A model generated the notes under the pieces. The model made no database searches, was not told the origin of the DNA, and was given only the letters and a program-made list of their open reading frames with translations. This document shows positions 1-8,689 of a stretch of 41,259 nt of DNA, in pieces. Both the position numbers and the translations under genes were made by a program. The stretch's first letter is position 1. The number at the start of each line of letters is the position of its first letter. The DNA is from Colwellia sp. (GTDB lineage Bacteria; Pseudomonadota; Gammaproteobacteria; Enterobacterales; Alteromonadaceae): contig NZ_JABSOV010000014.1 of NCBI RefSeq assembly GCF_013215345.1, positions 13,602 to 54,860 of the forward strand, read 5' to 3'.

Positions 1-1246
1 GGTTGACCATTCGATACATAGGTACAATTAAATTACGTCGACAATAAATAAAACCGAAAAAAGCCGCAACAATCATGATGGCGAAAAGCAATATTAAGAT
101 CAAATTGGCCACCTCACTGGCGCTATTTATCGCCACTTGCTGAGGTGTGACGACAATTATTTTCCATAAGGTTTTTGGCATGATAAATACCGACACGTTT
201 ACTGGCTCACCGAGTATGAAGTCTTGCTTACTGATCACCGAAATCGTTGTAGAACCAAGCTTGTCATTCTGATCTCGTAGCATCAACATATTAGCGACAA
301 TTAATTGTGCGTCTATGGAAGATATTTGTTTGCTTTGCTCAGCCAGCCCCTCAGCCAGCCCCCTATTTTTCTCTGCAACAGACTGAATCAAAGATTGATT
401 TATTTCAGTTAACACATCCGCAACAGGCTGAAATGAATCAAGTTTTTCTGCTAGCTGATTTACCGTAATATACTCTTGGGTTAAATTATTATTATCTCGA
501 TTGGTTGTTTTAGTTAGCTGGTCATCGGGAAAGGACAAAAATTTATTATTACGATCAACTGCATAAGCGTAACCGCCCAGCTTAGCGCTACCCTCGCGTA
601 ATATACTCTTCAGTTGTTGCAGACTGACATCAACCGTAGCATTACCCGAAAACTGTTGCTGCTCGAACATTGGCACGGTACAGGTTACCATCGGCGCCAA
701 GGTATACGGGTCCATATAAGACTTAGACCAGAGGCACTCCCCTGGCTTGCTATAACGACCTGGCACATACCATTCTTCGTTATGATAACCAGCACTATTG
801 ACATCATTATATTGGTCGAAATACTGTAATTTACCTGAGCTGTCTCGGCCCCAAAAAAAGCTACGTCGCTCTTGCCCTGGAGTAAATTGTCTAGGCTCAG
901 GCCAGACGCCACCGCCAACAATAAAGTCTTGACTTTCTTGCATAGCAAGCATTTGAGGAATAACTTTGTGGAACAGTCTTGGCTCTTTAGGCAAGGTCTC
1001 CCCTACAGCAGCCAAATTTCGAGTTAAGGTTTCGGCAATACTAATGCGTAGTGATATCTCTGATACGATTCGAGAACCCGTCTCACCAATCAACTCCTTA
1101 TTTTTATTAACTAAATATTCCTTAGCGACGAGATCGACCACCATATAAGTTGCCGCGAGCATCACTACAAATAACAGACTCAAGCCAAAGGAAAACTTAA
1201 ATAAAATGGTATGTTTAGGTCTTACTGTCGGTCTAATAGCAGACAT
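1..1246 (-). CDS. dCache/HAMP transmembrane sensor, 3' end beyond window
   Basis: The minus-strand frame is open from an ATG at 1246 to the window edge (415 codons), so the C-terminus is missing. A cytoplasmic N-terminus leads to a first membrane helix at about residues 15-37. A long periplasmic region follows (about 38-378) containing WPEPRQFTPG, EEWYVPGRYS and SKSYMDPYTLAPMVTC, which resemble double-Cache (PDC) ligand-binding domains. A second helix at about 379-402 runs into RRNLIVPMYRMV, the start of a HAMP-like linker. AGGAGA sits just upstream of the ATG. The output module is outside the window, so it could be a chemotaxis receptor, a histidine kinase or a GGDEF protein. The family call is from motif recognition, not a profile search. 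A short duplication (GLAE GLAE) lies late in the periplasmic domain. Confidence 0.85.
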   Translation of the reverse strand, partial: MSAIRPTVRPKHTILFKFSFGLSLLFVVMLAATYMVVDLVAKEYLVNKNKELIGETGSRIVSEISLRISIAETLTRNLAAVGETLPKEPRLFHKVIPQMLAMQESQDFIVGGGVWPEPRQFTPGQERRSFFWGRDSSGKLQYFDQYNDVNSAGYHNEEWYVPGRYSKPGECLWSKSYMDPYTLAPMVTCTVPMFEQQQFSGNATVDVSLQQLKSILREGSAKLGGYAYAVDRNNKFLSFPDDQLTKTTNRDNNNLTQEYITVNQLAEKLDSFQPVADVLTEINQSLIQSVAEKNRGLAEGLAEQSKQISSIDAQLIVANMLMLRDQNDKLGSTTISVISKQDFILGEPVNVSVFIMPKTLWKIIVVTPQQVAINSASEVANLILILLFAIMIVAAFFGFIYCRRNLIVPMYRMVN

Positions 1247-1383
1247 ACCTTCTCCTGAAAGCTAACTATATTAATAATAAAAAATGAATGACGTAGTAAA
1301 TTTTCAACTAGTTTCAGCATAAACTTATGGTAAATGGCGCTGTCGCTCAAAGCATAGCTACCTTTCACCTCATAATCACCACG

Positions 1384-1440
1384 TATGCGTACAACTAAAC
1401 AATGAAAATCAATAAATATTATCGTTTAGTTTTACGCATA
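1384..1440. repeat. Long-armed inverted repeat in the sensor's upstream gap
   Basis: Arms of 17 bp at 1384-1400 and 1424-1440 pair with a single mismatch (TATGCGTA and TACGCATA at the outer ends, AACTAAAC and GTTTAGTT inside) around a 23-nt AT-rich loop. No U-run follows on either strand, so a simple intrinsic terminator is not supported. It could be an operator, a transcript-stabilising hairpin or a worn repeat element. The whole 1247-1676 gap holds no credible gene. It also contains shorter inverted repeats at 1481-1514 (CTAATTTT/AAAATTAG) and 1577-1605. Confidence 0.6.
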
Positions 1441-1576
1441 ATCAACTGAATATCAATAGGTTGTAATGCTGTGTAATGTTCTAATTTTACGAGCTCTTCG
1501 CACTACAAAATTAGCGCAGTTAACCATAAAATGAAGAGCGTCAGCGCAAGGTTATCATGAGAGATTAAGCAAGATG

Positions 1577-1605
1577 ATGGAGTTTACTCTAGGTAAACTC
1601 ACCAT
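1577..1605. repeat. Short inverted repeat downstream of the SnoaL-like gene
   Basis: ATGG-AGTTTAC at 1577-1587 pairs with GTAAACT-CA-CCAT at 1593-1605, with a two-base bulge and a five-base loop. It lies about 70 bp beyond the stop of the minus-strand SnoaL-like gene and could be a weak transcript-end hairpin. No clear T-run accompanies it in that direction, so the role is open. Confidence 0.45.
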
Positions 1606-1676
1606 GCTGTACTAGATTTTTGTTATAGCTTTGACTTGGAAATGGTGGTGATAGCTTGTTTGACTTGATTATTAAG

Positions 1677-2015
1677 CTAGACGGTTAGGTATTCTTCATA
1701 AATAATTTTATTATCTTGCCAAGTTTGAATATGTTTGCCGGTAAATTCGTTTAAGGTTTCATCAGTACCTATCATTTTATAGAAAAAGACCAGCTCGCTA
1801 ATATTACCATTAAGTTGCTGGGAAATAAGTTGAATATCAAAGGATTCAATGGAGGCGACAAAACCTTTTTGTCTTTCATAGGCTTCAGACATTGATTGAG
1901 CAAACAGTTCTCCATCACTGAGCATAGTGACATCATCATGATAGTATTTTTCACATAATGCCAGTACTTGTCCTGCTTGATTCATCCTTATAAAATCATC
2001 GACTAAATATTGCAT
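1677..2015 (-). CDS. SnoaL-like / NTF2-fold small protein
   Basis: A 112-residue protein with no signal peptide or membrane segment. The pattern is a helical N-terminus (LVDDFIRMNQAG), then YYHDDVTMLS, then an amphipathic strand-rich C-terminus (SELVFFYKMIGTDE, GKHIQTWQDNKIIYEEYL). This matches the SnoaL-like branch of the NTF2 superfamily, small cone-shaped proteins that are polyketide cyclases, isomerases or have no known activity. The start is supported by AAGGGA about 7 nt upstream of the ATG. It stands alone: the sensor lies downstream and a repeat element upstream. The fold assignment is fairly good; no substrate can be inferred. Confidence 0.8.
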   Translation of the reverse strand: MQYLVDDFIRMNQAGQVLALCEKYYHDDVTMLSDGELFAQSMSEAYERQKGFVASIESFDIQLISQQLNGNISELVFFYKMIGTDETLNEFTGKHIQTWQDNKIIYEEYLTV

Positions 2016-2048
2016 AAATTAATCCCTTAATTGTTTTTAGACGTTGTT

Positions 2049-2312
2049 ATACCCAAGCGACCTCAATATGCAGGATTCAGCTGGAATTAGAAACGTCTTT
2101 AGGCAAGGCATTGATTGAAGAGAATAGTTATTCTATTGTCGAAACCAATAACGATGGATAAAGCGTTTCTAAGTCAGCCTTTCTGGGACATCTGAGCAAA
2201 TCATGCTCATCGTTGAATATTTCATTAAGGGAACAACCATTAATGAAATACAGGCCTTGATCATGAATCGCTCAGGCGTCCTGAAACGAGCATATTGAAG
2301 TAGCTTGGGTAT
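2049..2312. mobile_element. 264-bp MITE-like element with terminal inverted repeats (copy A)
   Basis: The termini at 2049-2071 and 2290-2312 are 23-bp inverted repeats with two mismatches, beginning ATACCCAAG and ending CTTGGGTAT. The interior has no meaningful ORF, so any transposition would need a transposase in trans. An internal CTTTAGGCAAGG at 2097-2108 is shared with the element at 32946-33209, at nearly the same distance from the tip, and both elements are 264 bp. A solitary ATACCAATTGAAC follows at 2314-2326, resembling the tip of the second small-repeat family in this window. The class (MITE or other palindromic repeat) is inferred from structure. Confidence 0.75.
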
Positions 2313-2413
2313 ATACCAATTGAACACCAACTTAAAAGTATAGTTGATTTTTATCCCTATACTAGGGTCTGTTCTTACTATCCTTTATGTTACTTACCAC
2401 TAAAGTGATTGGC

Positions 2414-2854
2414 TTACTGCACTGTTTGTGTATAAAACTCACTGATGTACTGACCGCCTTTAATATTGGCGATTAAACGCAATTTGTAACTATCGCCTTT
2501 ATTAGCTACCAGCTCACCTATTGGCGTATTACTGTGCCAATAATAAGGACTTTTTTGCATGCCTAGTGGATAAGGCGTCATTTTATCGCTTTTATCGACC
2601 AAAAATAGGGTGGCACTATCTAACGGAAACGTTGAATTAACTTCAGTAACACCGGCATTATCAGAAATGTTTACTTTAAATTCGCCTGAACTCAGCACAC
2701 AATTTTTATTAACAATATCACAATGTCCTTCCGGCGATAATTGAATGATTTTATTATCATCTGCTTGTGATTCTTCATAATAATCCGCGCCGATAAAGCC
2801 GATAATAGCGAGAAAGGGAGCAACCATAAAAGCAAGTTTAGTGTGTTTATTCAT
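2414..2854 (-). CDS. Membrane-anchored periplasmic protein of unknown function
   Basis: A 146-residue protein. Residues 7-23 form one hydrophobic helix after a short basic start (MNKHTK), giving either an uncleaved N-terminal anchor or a signal peptide; an acidic linker (YYEESQADDNK) follows. The remaining ~110 residues are hydrophilic and strand-rich, with two cysteines close together (GHCDIVNKNC) that could form a disulfide in the periplasm. It sits just downstream of the symporter gene on the same strand but past that gene's terminator-like hairpin, so co-transcription is not assured. I do not recognise a named family. Confidence 0.7.
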   Translation of the reverse strand: MNKHTKLAFMVAPFLAIIGFIGADYYEESQADDNKIIQLSPEGHCDIVNKNCVLSSGEFKVNISDNAGVTEVNSTFPLDSATLFLVDKSDKMTPYPLGMQKSPYYWHSNTPIGELVANKGDSYKLRLIANIKGGQYISEFYTQTVQ

Positions 2855-2923
2855 AGGGTATCTTCTTATACTTTTTCTTTAAAAAAAACATTGATTTATC
2901 TAAAGGTATTAAACCAAATTGTG

Positions 2924-2974
2924 GCAAAAAAAGAAAGGCTAGCGACTTTGGGAGCAACAGTCGTCTAGCCTTTT
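2924..2974 (-). terminator. Intrinsic terminator of the symporter operon
   Basis: On the minus strand AAAGGCTA-GACGAC pairs with GTCG-CTAGCCTTT (arms about 2934-2946 and 2960-2973) and is followed by TTTCTTTTTTT. It lies about 45 bp beyond the symporter stop codon. The plus-strand side also has a short T-rich stretch, so it may work weakly in both directions. Confidence 0.75.
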
Positions 2975-3019
2975 AGTTTATCTTAACGTGACCTAAGTCA
3001 CGTCTAATCACTTAATGTT

Positions 3020-4756
3020 CTAGTGATCGTGTGCTGCACTAACATTTCCAGGAATACGCATGTTTTGTACCATTTCTTGGATATGTGCAGGTGCTGGACC
3101 AGTAACTTTAAGCAAAGCGAACGCTACGATAAAGTTAACTAAAGCACCAACTGCACCAAAAGCGTTAGGCGAAATACCGAAGAACCAGTTAGGACCCATA
3201 TCACCTAGGAATGAAGTACCTGGGATGAACATAATGCCTTTGTGTTGGAACACATACAGCATAGTAACACCAATACCTGAACACATACCGGCAACCGCCG
3301 CTGGGCCACTCATTTTCTTAGAGAATATACCCATCATTAGCGCAGGGAAGATACTTGATGCGGCTAAGCCAAAGGCTAAGGCGACCGTTCCTGCGGCAAA
3401 GCCAGGCGGATTTAAACCAAGGTAACCGGAGATGATTATCGCTATGGTCATGACTACTCGACCAGCCAGTAACTCATTTTTCTCCGATAGATCCGGCGTT
3501 AAGATGCCCTTCATTAAATCATGTGAGATGGATGAGGATATTGCCAATAACAAACCTGCGGCAGTTGATAGCGCAGCGGCTAAACCACCCGCGGCAACCA
3601 AGGCAATAACCCAGTTAGGTAAGTTCGCAATAGCAGGGTTAGCTAATACCATAATGTCACGGTCAACTTTCACCATTTCATTGGTAGCAGGGTCTGCTGT
3701 GTATTGAATTTTACCGTCGCCATTTTTGTCTTCATACTTTAATAGACCGGTTTTTTCCCAATCTTTAAACCATTGTGGACGCTCAGCATACTCAAGGTTT
3801 TGACCAGCAACAGGTTCAATAGTATTCATCAAGTTAAGACGAGCCATGGCGCCAACCGCAGGAGCAACAGTGTAAAGCAAGGCGATACATACTAAAGCGT
3901 AACCCGCTGAAGCACGTGCTGCTTGTACTGAAGGTACAGTGAAGAAGCGCATGATTACATGAGGAAGACCCGCAGTACCAATCATCAGAGAAATGGTATA
4001 AGCGAACATGTTAACTGTACCGCCTAGGTTATCTGTGGTGTATTCTTTAAAGCCTAAATCAGTAACAACCATATCTAACTTATCAAGTAAGTAAATGCCA
4101 CTACCATCAGCAAGGGTACTACCTAGACCTAATTGTGGAATTGGATTACCGGTAAGTTGTAATGAAATAAATACCGCAGGAATAGTGTAAGCAAAGATCA
4201 TTACTACATATTGCGCAATTTGTGTATAAGTAATGCCTTTCATGCCACCTAATACTGCATATACCCAAACAACAAACATGCCTATGCCTAAGCCGATACC
4301 ATAATCAACTTCTAAGAAGCGCGAGAAGGCAACACCAACACCTTTCATTTGACCGATAATGTAGGTAAGTGACGCTATGATTAAACAAATTACCGCCACA
4401 ACACGGGCCGTTTTTGAATAATAACGGTCGAAAATAAACTCAGGTACAGTGAACTTACCGTGTTTACGCATATATGGTGCTAACAGCAAAGCCAGTAAGA
4501 CATAACCACCAGTCCAACCCATTAAGAAGACTGAACCACCATAACCCATGAAGGCAATCATACCTGCCATAGAAATGAATGACGCGGCACTCATCCAATC
4601 AGCGCCAATAGCCATGCCGTTTTGTAATGGGGTAATACCGCCGCCCGCTACGTAGAAATCACTGGTTGAACCCGCACGAGCCCACCAAGCAATAGCAAAA
4701 TATAAAGCAAATGTGCCAAATACTGCGATGTAAGTATATAGTTTTAACTCTTCCAT
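3020..4756 (-). CDS. Solute:sodium symporter large subunit (VC_2705/ActP-like)
   Basis: A 578-residue multi-pass inner-membrane protein of the SSS/SLC5 family. The N-terminal half carries typical SSS signatures: ARAGSTSDFYVAGGGITPLQNGMAIGADWMSAASF (residues about 27-61, given here only as the family hallmark), GWTGGYVLLALLLAPY and IIASLTYIIGQMKGVGVAFSR. A soluble insertion rich in charged residues lies between helices at about residues 325-370 and contains DKNGDGKIQYTADP, which resembles a calcium-binding loop. The start is ATG, 3 bp after the stop of the DUF4212 gene, indicating one transcript. Family relatives carry acetate or other short carboxylates with sodium. The exact substrate cannot be read from sequence. 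The gene ends before a good intrinsic terminator. Confidence 0.93.
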   Translation of the reverse strand: MEELKLYTYIAVFGTFALYFAIAWWARAGSTSDFYVAGGGITPLQNGMAIGADWMSAASFISMAGMIAFMGYGGSVFLMGWTGGYVLLALLLAPYMRKHGKFTVPEFIFDRYYSKTARVVAVICLIIASLTYIIGQMKGVGVAFSRFLEVDYGIGLGIGMFVVWVYAVLGGMKGITYTQIAQYVVMIFAYTIPAVFISLQLTGNPIPQLGLGSTLADGSGIYLLDKLDMVVTDLGFKEYTTDNLGGTVNMFAYTISLMIGTAGLPHVIMRFFTVPSVQAARASAGYALVCIALLYTVAPAVGAMARLNLMNTIEPVAGQNLEYAERPQWFKDWEKTGLLKYEDKNGDGKIQYTADPATNEMVKVDRDIMVLANPAIANLPNWVIALVAAGGLAAALSTAAGLLLAISSSISHDLMKGILTPDLSEKNELLAGRVVMTIAIIISGYLGLNPPGFAAGTVALAFGLAASSIFPALMMGIFSKKMSGPAAVAGMCSGIGVTMLYVFQHKGIMFIPGTSFLGDMGPNWFFGISPNAFGAVGALVNFIVAFALLKVTGPAPAHIQEMVQNMRIPGNVSAAHDH

Positions 4757-4759
4757 CCC

Positions 4760-5011
4760 TTAGCCCTCCGCGTGATATTTTTTATCAAGCTTGTTCATTT
4801 TGGCGCCATACCAAAAGATCAAACCTAAAAATGAATAAATTGAACCTTGCTGTGCAAACCAAAAACCAAGTTTGTACCCACCTAGACGGAATTCATTTAG
4901 CGGCTCTACCAGAAGTAAACCTAAACCAAATGAAACAACGAACCAGATTGCAAGACAGATAAAGATCAAGCGCAGATTTTCCTGCCAGTATGCTTCTTTA
5001 TTTTCTTCCAC
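4760..5011 (-). CDS. DUF4212 small subunit of the solute:sodium symporter
   Basis: An 83-residue protein with two membrane helices (about 14-33 and 46-65) joined by a short loop (EPLNEFRLGGYKLG) and ending in a basic tail (KMNKLDKKYH). This is the usual form of DUF4212, the small partner encoded directly before VC_2705-type symporters. The start is a GTG at 5011, preceded by AGGAG about 8 nt upstream; no better ATG exists. It is probably co-translated with the following symporter, since only 3 bp separate them. The role as accessory or stabilising subunit is known for the family only by association. Confidence 0.9.
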   Translation of the reverse strand: MEENKEAYWQENLRLIFICLAIWFVVSFGLGLLLVEPLNEFRLGGYKLGFWFAQQGSIYSFLGLIFWYGAKMNKLDKKYHAEG

Positions 5012-5537
5012 AATAGTCTCCTAGCGACGTAGCGTTTTTTAGCGATTTATTTTTTTATTTCGCTTTATTACGCTTTTACTTAAAGAAAGTTAATAATAAT
5101 TTTATGTATCAATTAGTGAAAGTATGGCTATAGATTTCGGTCAAAACTTACCGATAAATATTAGCGGTAATTTGAAAGCAGTGACAAAAATCTATATGCA
5201 ACTTTAACTGTTAATTACCCTAACAAGCTTTTTTTTGGCGGGGTATTAGCCTTTAGTCTAGATTGATGAAAAGGCTGCAAGCACCATAAAACCTGAGTAA
5301 TTAGTCTAATATTGCGATTGTATATTCACTCGTTCATATAAGCAGTTATTAGCAATGGGATGTGATTAACAGAGCTCAAGATCTACACCCGCCAGTTAAA
5401 ATATTGATTGCCGCACTCAACTTTAGTCTAGGTTTGTCTGATAACACTTGTCTATACGACAACAAAACTCTAGATTAATGCTATCACTAGATAATTGATT
5501 ATTACTGGCTAGTTACTGGCTAAATAGCGGGAAAAAT
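5012..5537. promoter_or_regulatory. 526-bp divergent regulatory region
   Basis: This gap separates the minus-strand symporter operon from the plus-strand cNMP/CBS/DUF294 operon and contains no credible ORF. The direct repeat CTTTAGTCTAGRTT occurs at 5251-5264 and 5421-5434, and a weaker relative (CTCTAGATTAATG) lies near 5468-5480. A near-palindrome lies at 5148-5170 (TTACCG...CGGTAA). These look like binding sites for a regulator controlling one or both operons. The regulator is not identifiable from this window. Promoter hexamers were not assigned because the region is too AT-rich to choose. Confidence 0.5.
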
Positions 5538-7412
5538 ATGGATACTGAACTGTCAGAAATTAGCACTTTTATTCGCAGCATTCCGCCTTTTGATAGCTTG
5601 CCCAAGCAAGTACTTGCCCATCTTGTGCGGGAACTAACTATCAATTATGTGAGAAAAGATGACTATCTTCCGCCAAAAGGCATTAACGAGCCAAGATTAT
5701 ATATTTTGCGAAAAGGCGCTATTAGCTGCCGCTCTGCCGACGGTGAATTAGTCAGCCGCTTGAGTGAAGGAGACTTGTGTGATGCTTTTTACCATACCGA
5801 AACTAATGCACTAAGTAACAGTCAAACTGCTACCGCTAGCCAGCTGCAAGTACATACCGATGAAGACTGCTTAATTTACAGCGTTGAAGCCACTGTTTTA
5901 CAGAATATAGGTGAGCGTTTCCCCAGTATTAGTGACTATTTTAGTCAAAACTCCGCCCAACGCTTAAAAAATAAAATGACTCAGGTGAATGAAGAGGCTA
6001 TTTTATCTTCCACCTTAATGAATACTGCGGTCAGTAACTTTTATCAAAGCCCAGTGGCAAGTATTAATGCAGACCAAACTATTCAGCAAGCCGCCATGCA
6101 AATGAATGAAGAGGGCTATTCTTGCCTAGTGGTGGTCGAAGATGATAATCCGGTTGGCATTGTCACAGATAAAGATATTCGCCGCCGCTGTGTGGCTACG
6201 GGGTTAGTAACCAGTGCCGCTATCAGCGAAATTATGACCCGTGATATGTGCACTATTGATGCAAAAAGTAACGCCTATGACGCCTTGATGATGATGACGG
6301 CTAAACATATCCATCACTTACCGGTCACCAAAAATGATGAGCTTGTCGGTATGGTTACCGTCACAGACTTGATTAATAATGAAGGTCATAATGCTATTAA
6401 TTTATCGAGCATTATCCACAAAGCAAACAACCTCACCGAGCTAAAAGAAATCAGTCAGTTATTGCCTAAGTTGCAAATTCGCCTAGCAAAACTTGGCAGC
6501 AGTGCCGATCACGTCGGCAAAAGCATTAGCGCAATTACCATGGCATTTACTAAACGTTTAATTGAAATGGCCGAATACAAATATGGCCAAGCGCCTGTGC
6601 CTTACGCTTGGCTTGCTGCAGGCTCGCAAGCAAGACAAGAGCAGCTCGCCCATTCAGATCAAGATAATGCCATTATTATCTGTAATTCCATGAAGCCTTA
6701 TGATGATGCTTGGTTTGAAAGTCTGGCGACCTTTGTTTGTGATGGTTTAGCTGAATGTGGCTTTATCTATTGCCCCGGCGATATCATGGCGACTAATCCT
6801 AAGTGGCGACAACCGCAAAAAATCTGGCAAAACTATTTTACTGATTGGGTAGAAACACCTAGCCCGAAGGCCTTACTCAACAGTTGCGTGTTTTTTGATT
6901 TAGAGACCATTTATGGCGATGCATCTTTACTGAATAAAGTAAGAAAACAGCTGTTAATAAAAACACAAAACAGTACGCTATTTATTGCCCATTTAACTAA
7001 AAACGCTTTAAATTTACGCCCGCCACTGGGTTTTTTTCGTGACTTTGTTTTAAAGCAAAATGGTAAACATAGAGCGACGCTAGATTTAAAACATAATGGT
7101 ATTGCGCCAGTGGTAGATTTGGCACGAATTTATGCTTTATCTGAAGGTATTAGTGCAGTAAATACCATTGAGCGCATTCAGCAGGCGGCTGGCACACCTT
7201 CTTTAACCCGAGGCTCTGCAGAAAACTTAATTGATGCTTATGAGTTCTTAGGTATGTTGAGAGTGGAACATCAAGCGAAAGAGTTAATGCGCGGCGAGAG
7301 TGCCGATAATTATTTGTCACCGAAAGAAATATCTAAGTTAGAGCGTGAACACCTTAAAGATGCCTTTAAGGTCATTAAAAGCCTACAAGATGCAAGGCAA
7401 TCGAGCTACTAA
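5538..7412 (+). CDS. cNMP-binding/CBS-pair/DUF294 nucleotidyltransferase-like protein
   Basis: A 624-residue soluble protein. Residues ~15-135 form a cyclic-nucleotide-binding-like domain (DSLPKQVLAHLVREL, LYILRKGAISCR). Residues ~170-285 form a CBS pair (GYSCLVVVEDDNPVGIVTDKD and HIHHLPVTKNDELVGMVTVTD). A DUF294 domain with the GSxAR-E nucleotidyltransferase motif (GSQARQEQLAHSDQDN, from about residue 362) and DUF294_C complete it. Relatives resemble GlnD-type nucleotidyltransferases, but their targets are generally unknown; one inferred role is sensing nucleotides to control the neighbouring symporter. The start is ATG with a weak GGGA upstream. The stop overlaps the next start by one base (TAATG), so the two genes are translationally coupled. 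Confidence 0.9.
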   Translation: MDTELSEISTFIRSIPPFDSLPKQVLAHLVRELTINYVRKDDYLPPKGINEPRLYILRKGAISCRSADGELVSRLSEGDLCDAFYHTETNALSNSQTATASQLQVHTDEDCLIYSVEATVLQNIGERFPSISDYFSQNSAQRLKNKMTQVNEEAILSSTLMNTAVSNFYQSPVASINADQTIQQAAMQMNEEGYSCLVVVEDDNPVGIVTDKDIRRRCVATGLVTSAAISEIMTRDMCTIDAKSNAYDALMMMTAKHIHHLPVTKNDELVGMVTVTDLINNEGHNAINLSSIIHKANNLTELKEISQLLPKLQIRLAKLGSSADHVGKSISAITMAFTKRLIEMAEYKYGQAPVPYAWLAAGSQARQEQLAHSDQDNAIIICNSMKPYDDAWFESLATFVCDGLAECGFIYCPGDIMATNPKWRQPQKIWQNYFTDWVETPSPKALLNSCVFFDLETIYGDASLLNKVRKQLLIKTQNSTLFIAHLTKNALNLRPPLGFFRDFVLKQNGKHRATLDLKHNGIAPVVDLARIYALSEGISAVNTIERIQQAAGTPSLTRGSAENLIDAYEFLGMLRVEHQAKELMRGESADNYLSPKEISKLEREHLKDAFKVIKSLQDARQSSY

Positions 7413-8128
7413 TGCCCAGTACAACCTTGACGAATTCACCATTATTCTCTTGGCTGCTTGGTTATGAAGCTAAGCGTAAGCAATTGTTAAATAAAGCACC
7501 TGCAGGCGCCTTGCGAGACTTCTTATCCGTGCCAATGCCAAGTATGGCAACCCCTATTGATAAAGTAGCTATTTTGGCGGTGGACTTTGAAACAACCGGC
7601 CTGAATGCCAAGCAGGATAAACTGCTTAGTGTTGGCTTTATCACCCTTAGACAGCAACAAATGTCACTCAAAACAAGTTACCATCAAATTATTAAAACCA
7701 AAGCACAACTTGAAGAAAGTAATGTCATTATTCATCACATTACCGACAGCCAAAAAGAACAAGGCCAAGCCTTAGCTACAGTAGTTGAAGCTTTACTTAA
7801 AGCTCTTGCCGGTAAAGTAATGCTGGTACATTTTGCTCGTATTGAAAAACAATTTTTGACTGAAGCTTGTCATCACATTTATGGCATGGCGCCCATTTTT
7901 CCTATGATAGATACCTTGGCACTGGCTAAACGCCGCTTGGATAAACGCGACGTTGCTTATGACCCGTCGGAATTACGCCTTGCCAACTTACGGCATAAAA
8001 TGCAACTGCCAGAGCACCATGGCCATAATGCCCTCAATGATGCGATTGCCACCGCCGAATTATTTATGGCACAAATGAGTAAGGCCAATAAAGACGGAAA
8101 AATCACCCTTAAAGATGTCTTGCTCTAA
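7412..8128 (+). CDS. DnaQ-like 3'-5' exonuclease (DEDDh)
   Basis: A 238-residue protein. The Exo I motif is DFETTG (acidic residues at about 58 and 60). Exo II lies around HFARIEKQFL, and Exo III is HNALNDAIATAEL, with the His and Asp spacing of the DEDDh class also found in the DNA polymerase III epsilon subunit. An N-terminal extension of about 50 residues (FSWLLGYEAKRKQLL) is typical of stand-alone relatives encoded next to DUF294 proteins rather than of true DnaQ. It starts in the TAATG overlap with the upstream gene. The usual activity is metal-dependent 3'-5' hydrolysis of DNA or RNA; the physiological substrate is unknown, though the constant pairing with a DUF294 protein suggests a shared pathway. 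Confidence 0.9.
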   Translation: MPSTTLTNSPLFSWLLGYEAKRKQLLNKAPAGALRDFLSVPMPSMATPIDKVAILAVDFETTGLNAKQDKLLSVGFITLRQQQMSLKTSYHQIIKTKAQLEESNVIIHHITDSQKEQGQALATVVEALLKALAGKVMLVHFARIEKQFLTEACHHIYGMAPIFPMIDTLALAKRRLDKRDVAYDPSELRLANLRHKMQLPEHHGHNALNDAIATAELFMAQMSKANKDGKITLKDVLL

Positions 8129-8293
8129 CATCTCTAAATGACTAAATCTTCTCGCTAAAATACAAAAAAACTTACTACGATTTATTTCGTATATTTATTT
8201 GACTCTACGTAACCCTTCGTACATAGTGAGTCCCGTGTTCGTTTTTCATACAAAGATAAAAGCTGGTAACTCAAATAATTCCAAGGAAGAAAT

Positions 8294-8689
8294 ATGTCTG
8301 CAAGAAAAGCTCGATCTGAAGTTGAAAACTCCGAAGTCGATATGACACCTATGCTCGATATAGTATTTATTTTGTTAATCTTTTTTATCGTCACCACCTC
8401 CTTTGTCAAAGAAGAAGGAATAATGGTTAATCGCCCTAAAATTAATAAACCTCAAAGCCAATCTACGCCAGCGATGGTACTCAGAATCAGTGATTCTGGT
8501 ATGGTGACTTTTAATGGAAAACCTGTCGATATTGAACGTGTTCCGGCCCGTATTGAAAACTTTATCGCAAAAAATGACAGCAGCTCAGCCATAGTTATTC
8601 CAAATTATAATACTCGTCATGAAGATGTGGTTGCTGTCATTGATAAAGTCAGAGAATTTGAGCACTTGACCATCTCAATAGGGAAATAA
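8294..8689 (+). CDS. exbD: ExbD/TolR-family proton-channel subunit, orphan
   Basis: A 131-residue protein with a short basic cytoplasmic start and one membrane helix (about residues 19-38) containing MTPMLDIVFILLIFF; the aspartate at about residue 22 matches the proton-carrying Asp of ExbD and TolR. A periplasmic domain of ~90 residues follows. With ExbB, ExbD turns proton motive force into motion of TonB; TolR does the same with TolQ. Spacing and sequence favour ExbD2-like over TolR. It is unusual that neither exbB nor tonB is adjacent: the flanking genes are an exonuclease and an aminopeptidase. The ATG is preceded by AAGGAAGAA. The gene may supply a second ExbD to a complex encoded elsewhere. 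Confidence 0.9.
   Translation: MSARKARSEVENSEVDMTPMLDIVFILLIFFIVTTSFVKEEGIMVNRPKINKPQSQSTPAMVLRISDSGMVTFNGKPVDIERVPARIENFIAKNDSSSAIVIPNYNTRHEDVVAVIDKVREFEHLTISIGK

Noticed and set aside
341-367. Short tandem duplication encoding GLAE-GLAE in the sensor
   Set aside because: In-frame 12-bp slip duplication inside a helical region; ordinary and without a clear consequence.
8182-8409. 75-codon minus-strand ORF over the exbD start
   Set aside because: It overlaps the well-supported exbD gene antisense and has no ribosome-binding site or protein-like pattern.
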